This document shows, in pieces, positions 19,585 to 27,594 of a stretch of DNA of 33,702 bases (position 1 is its first letter; each line of letters opens with the position of its first letter). Source of the DNA: Acidobacteriaceae bacterium. GTDB taxonomy: Bacteria; Acidobacteriota; Terriglobia; Bryobacterales; Bryobacteraceae. The DNA lies in NCBI GenBank assembly GCA_025360145.1, contig JANYCV010000469.1:1-33702 (forward strand). The letters are read 5' to 3'. The notes beneath the pieces were generated by a model that was not told the DNA's origin, did not search any database, and saw nothing but the letters and a program-made list of their open reading frames with translations. The position numbers and the translations under genes are program-made.

Positions 19585-22500
19585 TCATTGCTTGATTGAA
19601 ACGCTAGTAAGTTGCGCAGTGCTGGCGTCGCCCACGATCAACGCGAGCGGCACATCCGCCCCTCGCCTGACACCGTCCGGCACACGGGCATTCACTTGAA
19701 TGACGCCCGACGGAAGTCCGGGAGCAGCGCCCGCATAAAGCACGTCCGCGGCGCGCCCGTCAATTTGCACGCCAACGTTTAACAGGGGCTTCGCCAACAC
19801 GTCCCTGGTTATGGCGCCGGTGAATCCGGGCGGATCTGTTTGTCCTTCGCCGGTTGCATAGAACACAATAATCGATCCAGGCTCGGCACCGTTCTGCGCC
19901 GAGTTGAGTGTGGAATCCTGGTTCAGAACCGCGCCGGGGAAGATCGCCGGGACGGCATCCGCAACCCTCACTTCGATGGGCTCTGTACGTATTCCTTTAT
20001 ATTCCACTTGCATCTTTGTACCTGTCTGTCCAAAAACCTCATAGGGCACAATGGCCGAGAGTTGCGACTGAGAAACGTAGACAAGCGGAGCGGGCGTGCC
20101 GTCAAAGAGCACCCTGGTCTCGGAGAGCTGTGTATCCACCGTGCCCGCGGACGTAAGGCGTAGTCCCGCCGGGGTGAAAGGTCCAATGTTCGACCCAAAG
20201 ATCGTAATTAATTCTCCCGGCGCCACAGGCCCCACGGCGAAGCTTGCCGCGTTGGTGACGGCCGCAAGCTTGGGAAGCGGCGGAGCCACCGTCAAGGTAA
20301 CGTTTACGGCCGGTCCGGGGGAGAGATGCACTTTGCCGGTGTACACGCCGGGCGCAAGTCCGGCCGGGGAGACTGAAATCCCGATTTGCGCGGGTGCTGT
20401 GCCACTGGCAGGGTTCACCACTATCCATGGTTGATCGGCGGCGGCGGTGAAGTTGACGGGTGCGCCTGAACTGGCAACAACAATCGGACGGAACGGCAGC
20501 GCCAACTCAGAACCTGCGGTGTGAGTGAATGTGATCGCGCGAGGATTGGCATCCACCGTGGGTGGCGGCGGGACCACCAGATTTACAGGCACGACCACGG
20601 TTGCACCGCCCACAGGCGACAGCGTGACGGAACCGTTGTAGCTGCCCGTGGTCAGTCCGGCCAGATTTACCGAGACGCTGAGCGAGGCCGGTGTGTCGCC
20701 GCCCAGGGGAGTGACTACCAGCCAATTGGAGTTGCTGAAGGCTGTGACCGTGAAATGAACACTGCTGCCGCTGGTGACCGTCAGCAATTGCGGTGTTGCA
20801 TCCCGGAAAGCGAGCGAATTTGGACTTACTGTGAGAGCGGTTCCTGGCGTTACATTCACCGTCACCGGGATGGTGATGACTCCGGCAACACTTGGCGAGG
20901 AGATCGCGACCGAGGCGTTGTAAACACCCGGTGTGAGCGCGGTGGTGCTGAGTCCGACCGCCAAGGCCGCCGGAGTTATTCCAATACCGGGACTCACGCT
21001 GAGCAGTGCCAAGGATCCCACTGCGGTGAAGTTTACAGATGCGCCGTTGGTCCCTGCGAGAGATATGGTCTGAACGGGTGGACGATCAGCGCCCTGCTGA
21101 ATGTTGAACGTGAGACCGGAAAGACTTACCACGATTGAATTCCCAGCAGTGGTGCCGGTAACGGTCAACGTAAAGCTGGACGAAGAGGTCCGGCCGCAAG
21201 CGTCCTTCACAGTGAGCATAAAGTTGGACGTGCCGGCCACCGTTGGTATTCCGCCAATCGAAAAGCCACTGCTGGCGTACACCAGACTCAATCCGGCGGG
21301 AAGCACGCCCGAGCTGAGCGTGAAGGTGGGGACCGGGGAAAAAGGACTCGGGCATCCCCCGGAACTGGTGAGGTTCTGTTGGTAGGTCTGGCCGATAGCG
21401 CCGTTCGCGAAGCTGCTGTTCGTTATCACGGGTCCCGCCGATTCGGCCACCACGGTGAAGGCGAAGGTTTGCGTTCGCGACGTGCCTTGTGCATCGGCAA
21501 CTGTGGCCGCGATGTTATAACTTCCTACTGCCGACGGAGTTCCGCTGATGACGCCTGTGGAACGATTGAGCGAAAGTCCCGTGGGGAGCGCCCCCGGAAC
21601 TGACCATACATACGGCGTTTGTCCGCCGGTTGCGGTCAACGCGGTGGAGTAAGTTGTGTTTAGCGTTCCAGAGGGCAGCGCCGCCGGGCTGGCGATGGTG
21701 AGCCCGGTCGGTCCACTCCCGGTGCCTTGCGTGATGGTGAAGGTCTGGCCGGCCACTTGAATAGTTCCGGATCTGGCCGCCGCCGTGTTCGCTGCGACGT
21801 TGAAGATGACGCTGCCCGTTCCGCTGCCGGAGGTGGCGGCTCCGAGCGTAATCCAGCCGGCATTGCTATTGATAGTCCAGCCGCACCCGCCGGCCGTGGT
21901 GACGCTGATGGTGCCGGACGTGGCCGCGCCGCCAAACACTGTATTGCTAAATGCGACTGAGAATGTGCAGGCGGGTGCACCGGTTATGGTGAGACCGAAG
22001 GCCGATGTGTATTGATATTCACCTACCAGCGCCGTGATCGCGTACACGCCCGGCGTGCCGGTTAGGATGGCATCGCACACCGCGCGGCCGGCGGCGTTGG
22101 TAAGCACTGTGCCTCCAGCCACATTGCAGGATGCGGCGGCTGGCGCTGTGGGGTCCGTATTGTTTACGATTCGTACCGATACGTTCGGCACGGGCTGGCC
22201 CTGCTGGGTGCCGCTCTGTGCGGTGACCTGGATTTCCACTGCATCCCGAAGTACGGTGCCGGCCGGACCGGTTAGGCTGCCGCTGGCCTGAGCCGGTTTA
22301 ATTAGCTCCACCAGGGGCGGCAGCGCGAAGCCTTGCGCCAGGGTGGTGGTGATCAGGAAATTGACGCTGCCCGCTGTCGATGTGGCCGTAACCGTATTCG
22401 GAACGAACGAAGTTCCCGGCTGAATACTGGTGCCTAAGAAAGAAGTACTCGCCAGACCGTTCGAATCCGTAGCAACGGATTGATTAACCAGCGTTCCTGC

Positions 22501-22701
22501 GCCTTGCGTAACGGCCCACGTGACCCTGACACCGGCGGAGGGATTCCCGGCTGCGTCCTTGACCCGGACTACTAAAGGGACGCTTAGGAATTGCTCTCTG
22601 ACGACCTGCCCGTTTCCCGACGCGATAGAGATGCTTTGGGCGAACGCTTCCGGCGCAAGGAAGAGAACCGGAAGAAAAATAGCGAAGATAGCGTTTTTCA
22701 T
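19585..22701 (-). CDS. large secreted Ig-like/BACON/putative-Ig repeat protein with a C-terminal TIGR03437-like (Solibacter) domain
   Basis: 1038 aa; signal peptide; BIG1-like N-terminus (VRVKDAAGNPSAGVRVTWAVTQGAGTL); BACON-like CGWTINSNAGWITLGAATSGSGTGSVIFNVAAN; He_PIG-like ALPTGLSLNRSTGVISGTPSAVGSY; C-terminus NAASFAVGPVAPGELITIFGSNIGP...VLFDGTPAPLVYVSQSQLSAIVPYEV...GVIQVNARVPDGV. Confidence 0.88.
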   Translation of the reverse strand: MKNAIFAIFLPVLFLAPEAFAQSISIASGNGQVVREQFLSVPLVVRVKDAAGNPSAGVRVTWAVTQGAGTLVNQSVATDSNGLASTSFLGTSIQPGTSFVPNTVTATSTAGSVNFLITTTLAQGFALPPLVELIKPAQASGSLTGPAGTVLRDAVEIQVTAQSGTQQGQPVPNVSVRIVNNTDPTAPAAASCNVAGGTVLTNAAGRAVCDAILTGTPGVYAITALVGEYQYTSAFGLTITGAPACTFSVAFSNTVFGGAATSGTISVTTAGGCGWTINSNAGWITLGAATSGSGTGSVIFNVAANTAAARSGTIQVAGQTFTITQGTGSGPTGLTIASPAALPSGTLNTTYSTALTATGGQTPYVWSVPGALPTGLSLNRSTGVISGTPSAVGSYNIAATVADAQGTSRTQTFAFTVVAESAGPVITNSSFANGAIGQTYQQNLTSSGGCPSPFSPVPTFTLSSGVLPAGLSLVYASSGFSIGGIPTVAGTSNFMLTVKDACGRTSSSSFTLTVTGTTAGNSIVVSLSGLTFNIQQGADRPPVQTISLAGTNGASVNFTAVGSLALLSVSPGIGITPAALAVGLSTTALTPGVYNASVAISSPSVAGVITIPVTVNVTPGTALTVSPNSLAFRDATPQLLTVTSGSSVHFTVTAFSNSNWLVVTPLGGDTPASLSVSVNLAGLTTGSYNGSVTLSPVGGATVVVPVNLVVPPPPTVDANPRAITFTHTAGSELALPFRPIVVASSGAPVNFTAAADQPWIVVNPASGTAPAQIGISVSPAGLAPGVYTGKVHLSPGPAVNVTLTVAPPLPKLAAVTNAASFAVGPVAPGELITIFGSNIGPFTPAGLRLTSAGTVDTQLSETRVLFDGTPAPLVYVSQSQLSAIVPYEVFGQTGTKMQVEYKGIRTEPIEVRVADAVPAIFPGAVLNQDSTLNSAQNGAEPGSIIVFYATGEGQTDPPGFTGAITRDVLAKPLLNVGVQIDGRAADVLYAGAAPGLPSGVIQVNARVPDGVRRGADVPLALIVGDASTAQLTSVSIKQ

Positions 22702-22768
22702 AATTAGAATTCACGGCTAAATTGCGAAGAAGAAAAAAAGAACGCGGGGTAGTCTTTAGTGTAACAGT

Positions 22769-24478
22769 TTACTTTTGCGAGAGGCCGACGCTGACGGCCG
22801 TATCCTGTTCGACAACGGCAGTGAAGGCAGAATCCTTGGTTACGGCGACATCCTTCACTTTGGAAGCAGATACACTAACTGGAACAGGTCGCAGCTTAAT
22901 ATTCTGACCATCCACCGCCTTTACCGATTCCAGGCGGACAGTGACCTTGCCGCCCCTTCCAAACAGTTTTCGTTTTTCGGCATCGATCAGTGATCCGAAC
23001 CCGTGGGCGCCTTTGGCAATGACTACCCGATCGCCGGCTTTCACGTCCTCGGCCACAACGAATTCAATTCTGCTTCCGTCCCCGGCAGCGGAGAATGGAA
23101 TGTCGGAAGCGGCCAGGAACGGCACTTCATGGCCTGCATTCAAGGTGGCGTGGAGCGCCTGCGGCGGGATCACCGGCGCCGGAGCCACACCATTTCCAAC
23201 AGCCCCGGTAGCGTGCGGATTTCTCATTACTTCAATGACGTCGCCGGGAACGTCTTTTTTCGCCAGGTCAATCAGATCTTCGGTGGAAAACCCAAAGTTC
23301 GTTTTTGAATTTCGGATATGGCTGATGATGATATCCTTGCCGACGCCGGACTTCACCATTTCGATCACCTGAGCGTTGGTGAGCGGTGCATCCGCAGAGG
23401 CGGGGAAGGCGCTGGCCTTCTTCGCAGCGGTCTCGCCCGCAGCCAAGGGAGGGGTGGGTGGAACCATCGGATAATTTGCCTTTCCGCCCAAGGTGAACCA
23501 TGCCGCCGCAGCCGCAACTAAAATCACTCCGGCGCCCAATACCCAACCGGTCTGCGGCATTTGCGGCGGAACTCGCTTTGGGGTAAGCCTTGCGTTGATG
23601 GAACTTCCCGACAGCGATTCCTCGCGCAGGTCCTCCAATGCCGATTTCAGGTCGCTCACGCTGTTCCAGCGGCGATCGGGATCTTTGCGAAGGCAACGGC
23701 TGATGATGCCTTCGAGGTCGCCACGCGCATCATCGGCGATAGGGCCGACCGGCTCCGGCTCATCCCCCAAGATGGCGGACAGCGTGGAAACCATCGTGTC
23801 GCTTTGGAAAGCCCGTTTGCCGGTCAGCATTTCGTAAAGAATGCTGCCGAAGCTGAAAATGTCCGACCGGACGTCGATTTTCTTCCCTTCGGCCTGCTCC
23901 GGAGACATATAGGATACGGTACCCAGAATTGTTCCCGCCACGGTGAGCCCCGCGGAGACATTAGTGACAGTGGCATCCGCATCGCCGATGATACTTTTCT
24001 CGGTGAGCTTGGCGAGTCCGAAGTCGAGCAGTTTGGCTTGCCCGTCCTCGGTGATCATGATGTTGGCGGGCTTCAGGTCGCGGTGTACGATGCCGGCGGA
24101 GTGGGCGCTGACCAGTGCGCCGGCGATTTGAATTCCATACTTCAGCACTTCGCTCAGGCCGAACCCGGTGCGCGGGATAAGTTCTTCGAGCGCTTTGCCT
24201 TTAACGAGTTCCATCGCGATGTAATCCAGGCCGTTTTCAGAGCCTACATCGAAGATGGTGATGATATTGGGATGGTGGAGAGAAGACGCCGACTGCGCCT
24301 CCTGGATGAAGCGCTGTTTGCGTTCTTCGTTGCCGGTCTTGCCGGGCATCAGAATCTTGAGAGCGACTTCGCGGCCGAGCCTGGTGTCTTTGGCGCGATA
24401 CACCTCACCCATCCCGCCTGAGCCGATGGGCGCAATGATCTCGTAGAAGCCAAGCCGTGTGGAGGGAGAAAGCGGCAA
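22769..24478 (-). CDS. transmembrane serine/threonine protein kinase with a C-terminal extracytoplasmic region
   Basis: 569 aa; GSGGMGEVYRAKDTRLGREVALKIL, HRDLKPANIM, DFGLAKL, GTVSYMSPEQAEG; one TM (GWVLGAGVILVAAAAAWFTLGG) and a ~200-aa C-terminal tail. Confidence 0.93.
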   Translation of the reverse strand: MPLSPSTRLGFYEIIAPIGSGGMGEVYRAKDTRLGREVALKILMPGKTGNEERKQRFIQEAQSASSLHHPNIITIFDVGSENGLDYIAMELVKGKALEELIPRTGFGLSEVLKYGIQIAGALVSAHSAGIVHRDLKPANIMITEDGQAKLLDFGLAKLTEKSIIGDADATVTNVSAGLTVAGTILGTVSYMSPEQAEGKKIDVRSDIFSFGSILYEMLTGKRAFQSDTMVSTLSAILGDEPEPVGPIADDARGDLEGIISRCLRKDPDRRWNSVSDLKSALEDLREESLSGSSINARLTPKRVPPQMPQTGWVLGAGVILVAAAAAWFTLGGKANYPMVPPTPPLAAGETAAKKASAFPASADAPLTNAQVIEMVKSGVGKDIIISHIRNSKTNFGFSTEDLIDLAKKDVPGDVIEVMRNPHATGAVGNGVAPAPVIPPQALHATLNAGHEVPFLAASDIPFSAAGDGSRIEFVVAEDVKAGDRVVIAKGAHGFGSLIDAEKRKLFGRGGKVTVRLESVKAVDGQNIKLRPVPVSVSASKVKDVAVTKDSAFTAVVEQDTAVSVGLSQK

Positions 24479-24609
24479 TAAAAAACCTTCGCACTGTCAG
24501 TTTACCCCGTGTGGCGTTGACTTGTCTTCCTGCAGTCTTGTTTAATACAGGACGAGGCTGAACGGAGGTCTGTTTTTAACACTGGATTAGGGTGCAGGAA
24601 GGTTGACGG

Positions 24610-24825
24610 ATGCCGGGGATTGATCATCGGCATACGGGGCGGAATTCGCGGAAAGACGGGCTTCATTCGGGGAACGGTTTGGAGTTAATCAGCAAGTCGG
24701 TCTCGGGTCTTTTCAAAAAGCTGCAGATCGAGCAACCCAAATCGCGTCCGCGTAAAAGCACCGGCAACGGATTGGTGGAATTGAAAAACAGAGCAGTGAT
24801 CCGCAAACACATGGTGTACGGTTAG
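24610..24825 (+). pseudogene. remnant of an IS transposase (DDE/integrase-core C-terminal part)
   Basis: DGLHSGNGLELISKSVSGLFKKLQIEQPKSRPRKSTGNGLVELKNRAVIRKHMVYG(stop)IA resembles the transposase pattern HSDNGSEFIN..VA.LL.KL.IEQTKSRPR.S.DNGLVE.KNGAVIRKHMGYGHIA. No full-length ORF in any frame. Confidence 0.65.
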
Positions 24826-24942
24826 ATCGCCCTTGCGGGCAAGCGGAAGTACGTGTTGCGGGAACTATCGCCGGCTTTGCCGCGGGATCAACGTTATATG
24901 GAGTCAGGGCACAGCATCCAGCCATAGAACGAGTTCGCCCAG

Positions 24943-24993
24943 GCGCATGCGGGAAGCAAAACAGAAAACTCGTTTCCGGCTTCCCGCAGGCGC
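24943..24993. repeat. inverted repeat, 15-bp arms with one mismatch, 21-nt loop
   Basis: GCGCATGCGGGAAGC (24943-24957) versus GCTTCCCGCAGGCGC (24979-24993); 10 contiguous bp TGCGGGAAGC/GCTTCCCGCA are perfect. Confidence 0.7.
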
Positions 24994-25137
24994 GAAGTAG
25001 CGCATGAAGCCGGGTTTGGATTTAGGGAGCGGTGTGCCATTCCCGCCCCGGCGCCGCGCCAGCCTGGTAACCTGTTTCCAGGCTACCGTGCGTGCTACGA
25101 GAAACTTCGCTCTAAGTAAGCCCGGCTATGTCAGGTT

Positions 25138-26406
25138 TCAGGAAACCACGAAATCAAAGCCAAACCCGGGCGTATCCGGGGGCCGCATATACAGGCCTTC
25201 CGGCCCCTTCGAAATGTGATAGTTTTCCGCCCACAGTTCGTACACTTCCTTGGGTCCGCCCGGCGCAGGCATGAATTGTTCTGCCCAGGGGCAGTTTGTG
25301 GTCGCCATGATGTAGTGGATGGCTTCGTTGAGTCCGCCGCCGTGCGGGATCACCGGAATGTCGTAGGCCGCGGCCAACGCGCCGATGCGCCGCAGTTCGG
25401 TCAGTCCGCCGCACCAGCCGATATCGGGTTGCCAGATGCTGGCGCTTCGATTTTCCAACAATTGGCGGAAGCCGTAGCGGGTGTACTCATGCTCGCCGGT
25501 GGCAATGCGGGTGGACTTGATGGCCGCGTTCAGCCGGCCGAAGCCGGCGTAATCGTGTGGTTGCAAAACCTCTTCCATCCAGTACACTTTGTAGGGTTCC
25601 AGCATTTCCGCCATCTCCAAGGTGTACCGCTCGGTCCAGGCCATCCAGCAATCCAGCATGATGTCACCGTCGGCGCCCAGCAGGTCTCTGGTCCGCTTCA
25701 CCAGTTCCACATTCTTGCGCATGCCTTCTTTCCCGTCCGCCGGACCGTGCGGAATGGCCAGTTTTAGCCTTTGAAACCCTGCCTCGCGATGCTGCACGAT
25801 GTCGTTGCCGGTGCAGTAAGAAGGAATCCGCGGCTTAGTTTCGCCGCCCAATAGCTTGTACACCGGCATGCCTGTGGCATTACCGATCAGGTCCCATAGA
25901 GCCAGATCGACACCGCTGATGGCATTGATCACCACGCCGGCCCGCCCGTAATGCATGGTGGAGCGCCACATGATGTCCCAGAGCTTTTCGACGTTGAACG
26001 GATCCTCGCCAATCAGCAGCTTGGGCAGATGTTTTTCGGCCACGGCGCCTCCGGCTGGTCCGCCGTGGCCGTATCCCTTCACGCCCTTGTCGGTGGAGAT
26101 CTCCACCGTGAATCCGTTCATCTCCGGCGTATCGGCCATGAACAGGGAGCGTTCGGCCTTGTACTTCGGATAGATGGACATGGGGTTTGCGACTTCCACA
26201 CCGCCGGTGGACCAGGAACCTGGCGTGGGCGTGTAGGCGGGAAACGGTCTCCTCGGTTTGGTGGATACCAGCCGTACGCCCGTAATCTTGAGCTTGCTCT
26301 TTTCGCCCTGAAAGGGAAGCGCGGGCAGTGCGACGGCCGCCGCCGCGCCCATTGTCAGGAATTCTCTTCGGTTCAAGATAATCTCCTCCGGAGAAAACAA
26401 TATCAT
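25138..26406 (-). CDS. enolase-superfamily dehydratase, L-rhamnonate dehydratase-like, Tat signal
   Basis: NRREFLTMGAAAAVALPALPF Tat signal; IPHGPADGKEGMRKNVELV, IMLDCWMAWTERY, MEEVLQPHDYAGFGRL, ATGEHEYTRYGFRQLLE, WQPDIGWCGGLTELRRIGALAAAYDIPVIPHGG: the RhmD-type motif set. Likely start Met39 of the ORF. Confidence 0.8.
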   Translation of the reverse strand: MILFSPEEIILNRREFLTMGAAAAVALPALPFQGEKSKLKITGVRLVSTKPRRPFPAYTPTPGSWSTGGVEVANPMSIYPKYKAERSLFMADTPEMNGFTVEISTDKGVKGYGHGGPAGGAVAEKHLPKLLIGEDPFNVEKLWDIMWRSTMHYGRAGVVINAISGVDLALWDLIGNATGMPVYKLLGGETKPRIPSYCTGNDIVQHREAGFQRLKLAIPHGPADGKEGMRKNVELVKRTRDLLGADGDIMLDCWMAWTERYTLEMAEMLEPYKVYWMEEVLQPHDYAGFGRLNAAIKSTRIATGEHEYTRYGFRQLLENRSASIWQPDIGWCGGLTELRRIGALAAAYDIPVIPHGGGLNEAIHYIMATTNCPWAEQFMPAPGGPKEVYELWAENYHISKGPEGLYMRPPDTPGFGFDFVVS

Positions 26407-26414
26407 CAAACAAG

Positions 26415-26783
26415 GTGAAAATCCAACAAACGGCTGTTGATCTTTTTCGGGAGCGGCGATTGGAAGAGGCTGCCGGCATGGCCCGGACACTTGCGCAGAG
26501 TTCGCCATGCGGAGACGCACTTCACCTGAAAGCGTCCGAGGTCTGCTTTCGCCCCGTGAATGAGACGCTGGAGAGCCTTCTCGTGGCGGCGATGCGCAGG
26601 CGCTACTACGACGGAAGCCACCCGATTCCCCGGATCGAATCTGTGGGCGTGAAGTACCGACGATTTCATACAGTCTACGCCGCTTTGAACGTTCTGTATT
26701 CCAGCGTCGCCGTCTGCGCCCATCTCGCGCTGGCCTTGCCGACAGCCGTGGTCCTGCATGCGCGGAACATCATGACACATTGA
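26415..26783 (+). CDS. hypothetical protein (doubtful ORF)
   Basis: 122-aa ORF with GTG start in the gap between divergent genes; no family recognised. Confidence 0.25.
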   Translation: MKIQQTAVDLFRERRLEEAAGMARTLAQSSPCGDALHLKASEVCFRPVNETLESLLVAAMRRRYYDGSHPIPRIESVGVKYRRFHTVYAALNVLYSSVAVCAHLALALPTAVVLHARNIMTH

Positions 26784-26814
26784 TGCGCGTTCATCCGGCG
26801 TATGCTGGGAGCAC

Positions 26815-27519
26815 ATGAAATCAACGGTGCAGGAGATTCGCGAGAGATTCGACAACGACGTCGAGAGATTTTCCAACCTGGAAACCGGGCAGACCGCCAC
26901 CATGGATTCCGCCTTGGTGTTGGATCTGATTGCGCGGACCGCGGCGAAGGCGAGCCCGGATGCGAAGTCGATTCTGGATGTGGGATGCGGCGCGGGGAAC
27001 TACACGTTGAAGGTGTTGGAATACCTGCCTGGCCTCGATTCCACTCTGGTGGACCTGAGCGCTCCAATGCTGGAGCGGGCGCGGAAACGCGTGGCTGTGG
27101 CAACCCCGGGAAAGGTCGCAACGTTGCAGGGGGACATTCGTGAATTGGAACTGGGTGCCGAACAGTTCGATGTGATTGTCGCGGCGGCGGTACTGCATCA
27201 TCTACGCGACGACTCTGAATGGGAACTGGTCTTCAAGAAGTTTTACCAAAGCTTGCGGCCAGGCGGAGTCATCTGGATTTCCGATCTGGTCTCGCACGCG
27301 GTCCCCGTGGTTCAGGCAGTGATGTGGCGCAGGTATGGCGATTACCTGACTGCGTTCAAAGGGGAAGCGTATCGCGATCACGTTTACGCGTACGTGGAGC
27401 GGGAAGATACGCCGAAGCCCTTGCTGTTTCAGTGCAATCTGCTGCTGCGCGTAGGCTTCCGCGAGGTGGAGATTCTGCACAAGAACGCCGTCTTCGCGGC
27501 GTTTGGGGCCATCAAATAG
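26815..27519 (+). CDS. class I SAM-dependent methyltransferase
   Basis: 234 aa; SILDVGCGAGNYTLKVLEYLPGLDSTLVDLSAPMLERARKRV; QFDVIVAAAVLHHLRDDSEWELVFKKFYQSLRPGGVIWISDLVSH. Confidence 0.9.
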   Translation: MKSTVQEIRERFDNDVERFSNLETGQTATMDSALVLDLIARTAAKASPDAKSILDVGCGAGNYTLKVLEYLPGLDSTLVDLSAPMLERARKRVAVATPGKVATLQGDIRELELGAEQFDVIVAAAVLHHLRDDSEWELVFKKFYQSLRPGGVIWISDLVSHAVPVVQAVMWRRYGDYLTAFKGEAYRDHVYAYVEREDTPKPLLFQCNLLLRVGFREVEILHKNAVFAAFGAIK

Positions 27520-27527
27520 CTTTTTTG

Positions 27528-27585
27528 ATCCGCGTGCATCCGCGGCCAGTTTCTGAGCCGCCGATTAGCATGGATAAACGCGGAT
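27528..27585. repeat. imperfect inverted repeat/hairpin in a convergent intergenic gap
   Basis: ATCCGCGTGCATCC (27528-27541) versus GGATAAACGCGGAT (27572-27585), 12/14 complementary including 8 contiguous bp; inner GCGGC (27542-27546)/GCCGC (27557-27561). Confidence 0.7.
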
Positions 27586-27594
27586 GGAGCGGAA

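Noticed and set aside
23561-24421. 286-aa plus-strand ORF
   Set aside because: Antisense to the Ser/Thr kinase catalytic domain.
25134-25147. GGTTTCAGGAAACC palindrome as a terminator for the rhamnonate-dehydratase-like gene
   Set aside because: 6-bp stem with a 2-nt loop, overlaps the stop codon and has no T-run; too weak to call.
26406-26903. 165-aa minus-strand ORF between the enolase-family and methyltransferase genes
   Set aside because: Its N-terminal part is antisense to the start of the methyltransferase; no family recognised; no better supported than the plus-strand 26415-26783 ORF.
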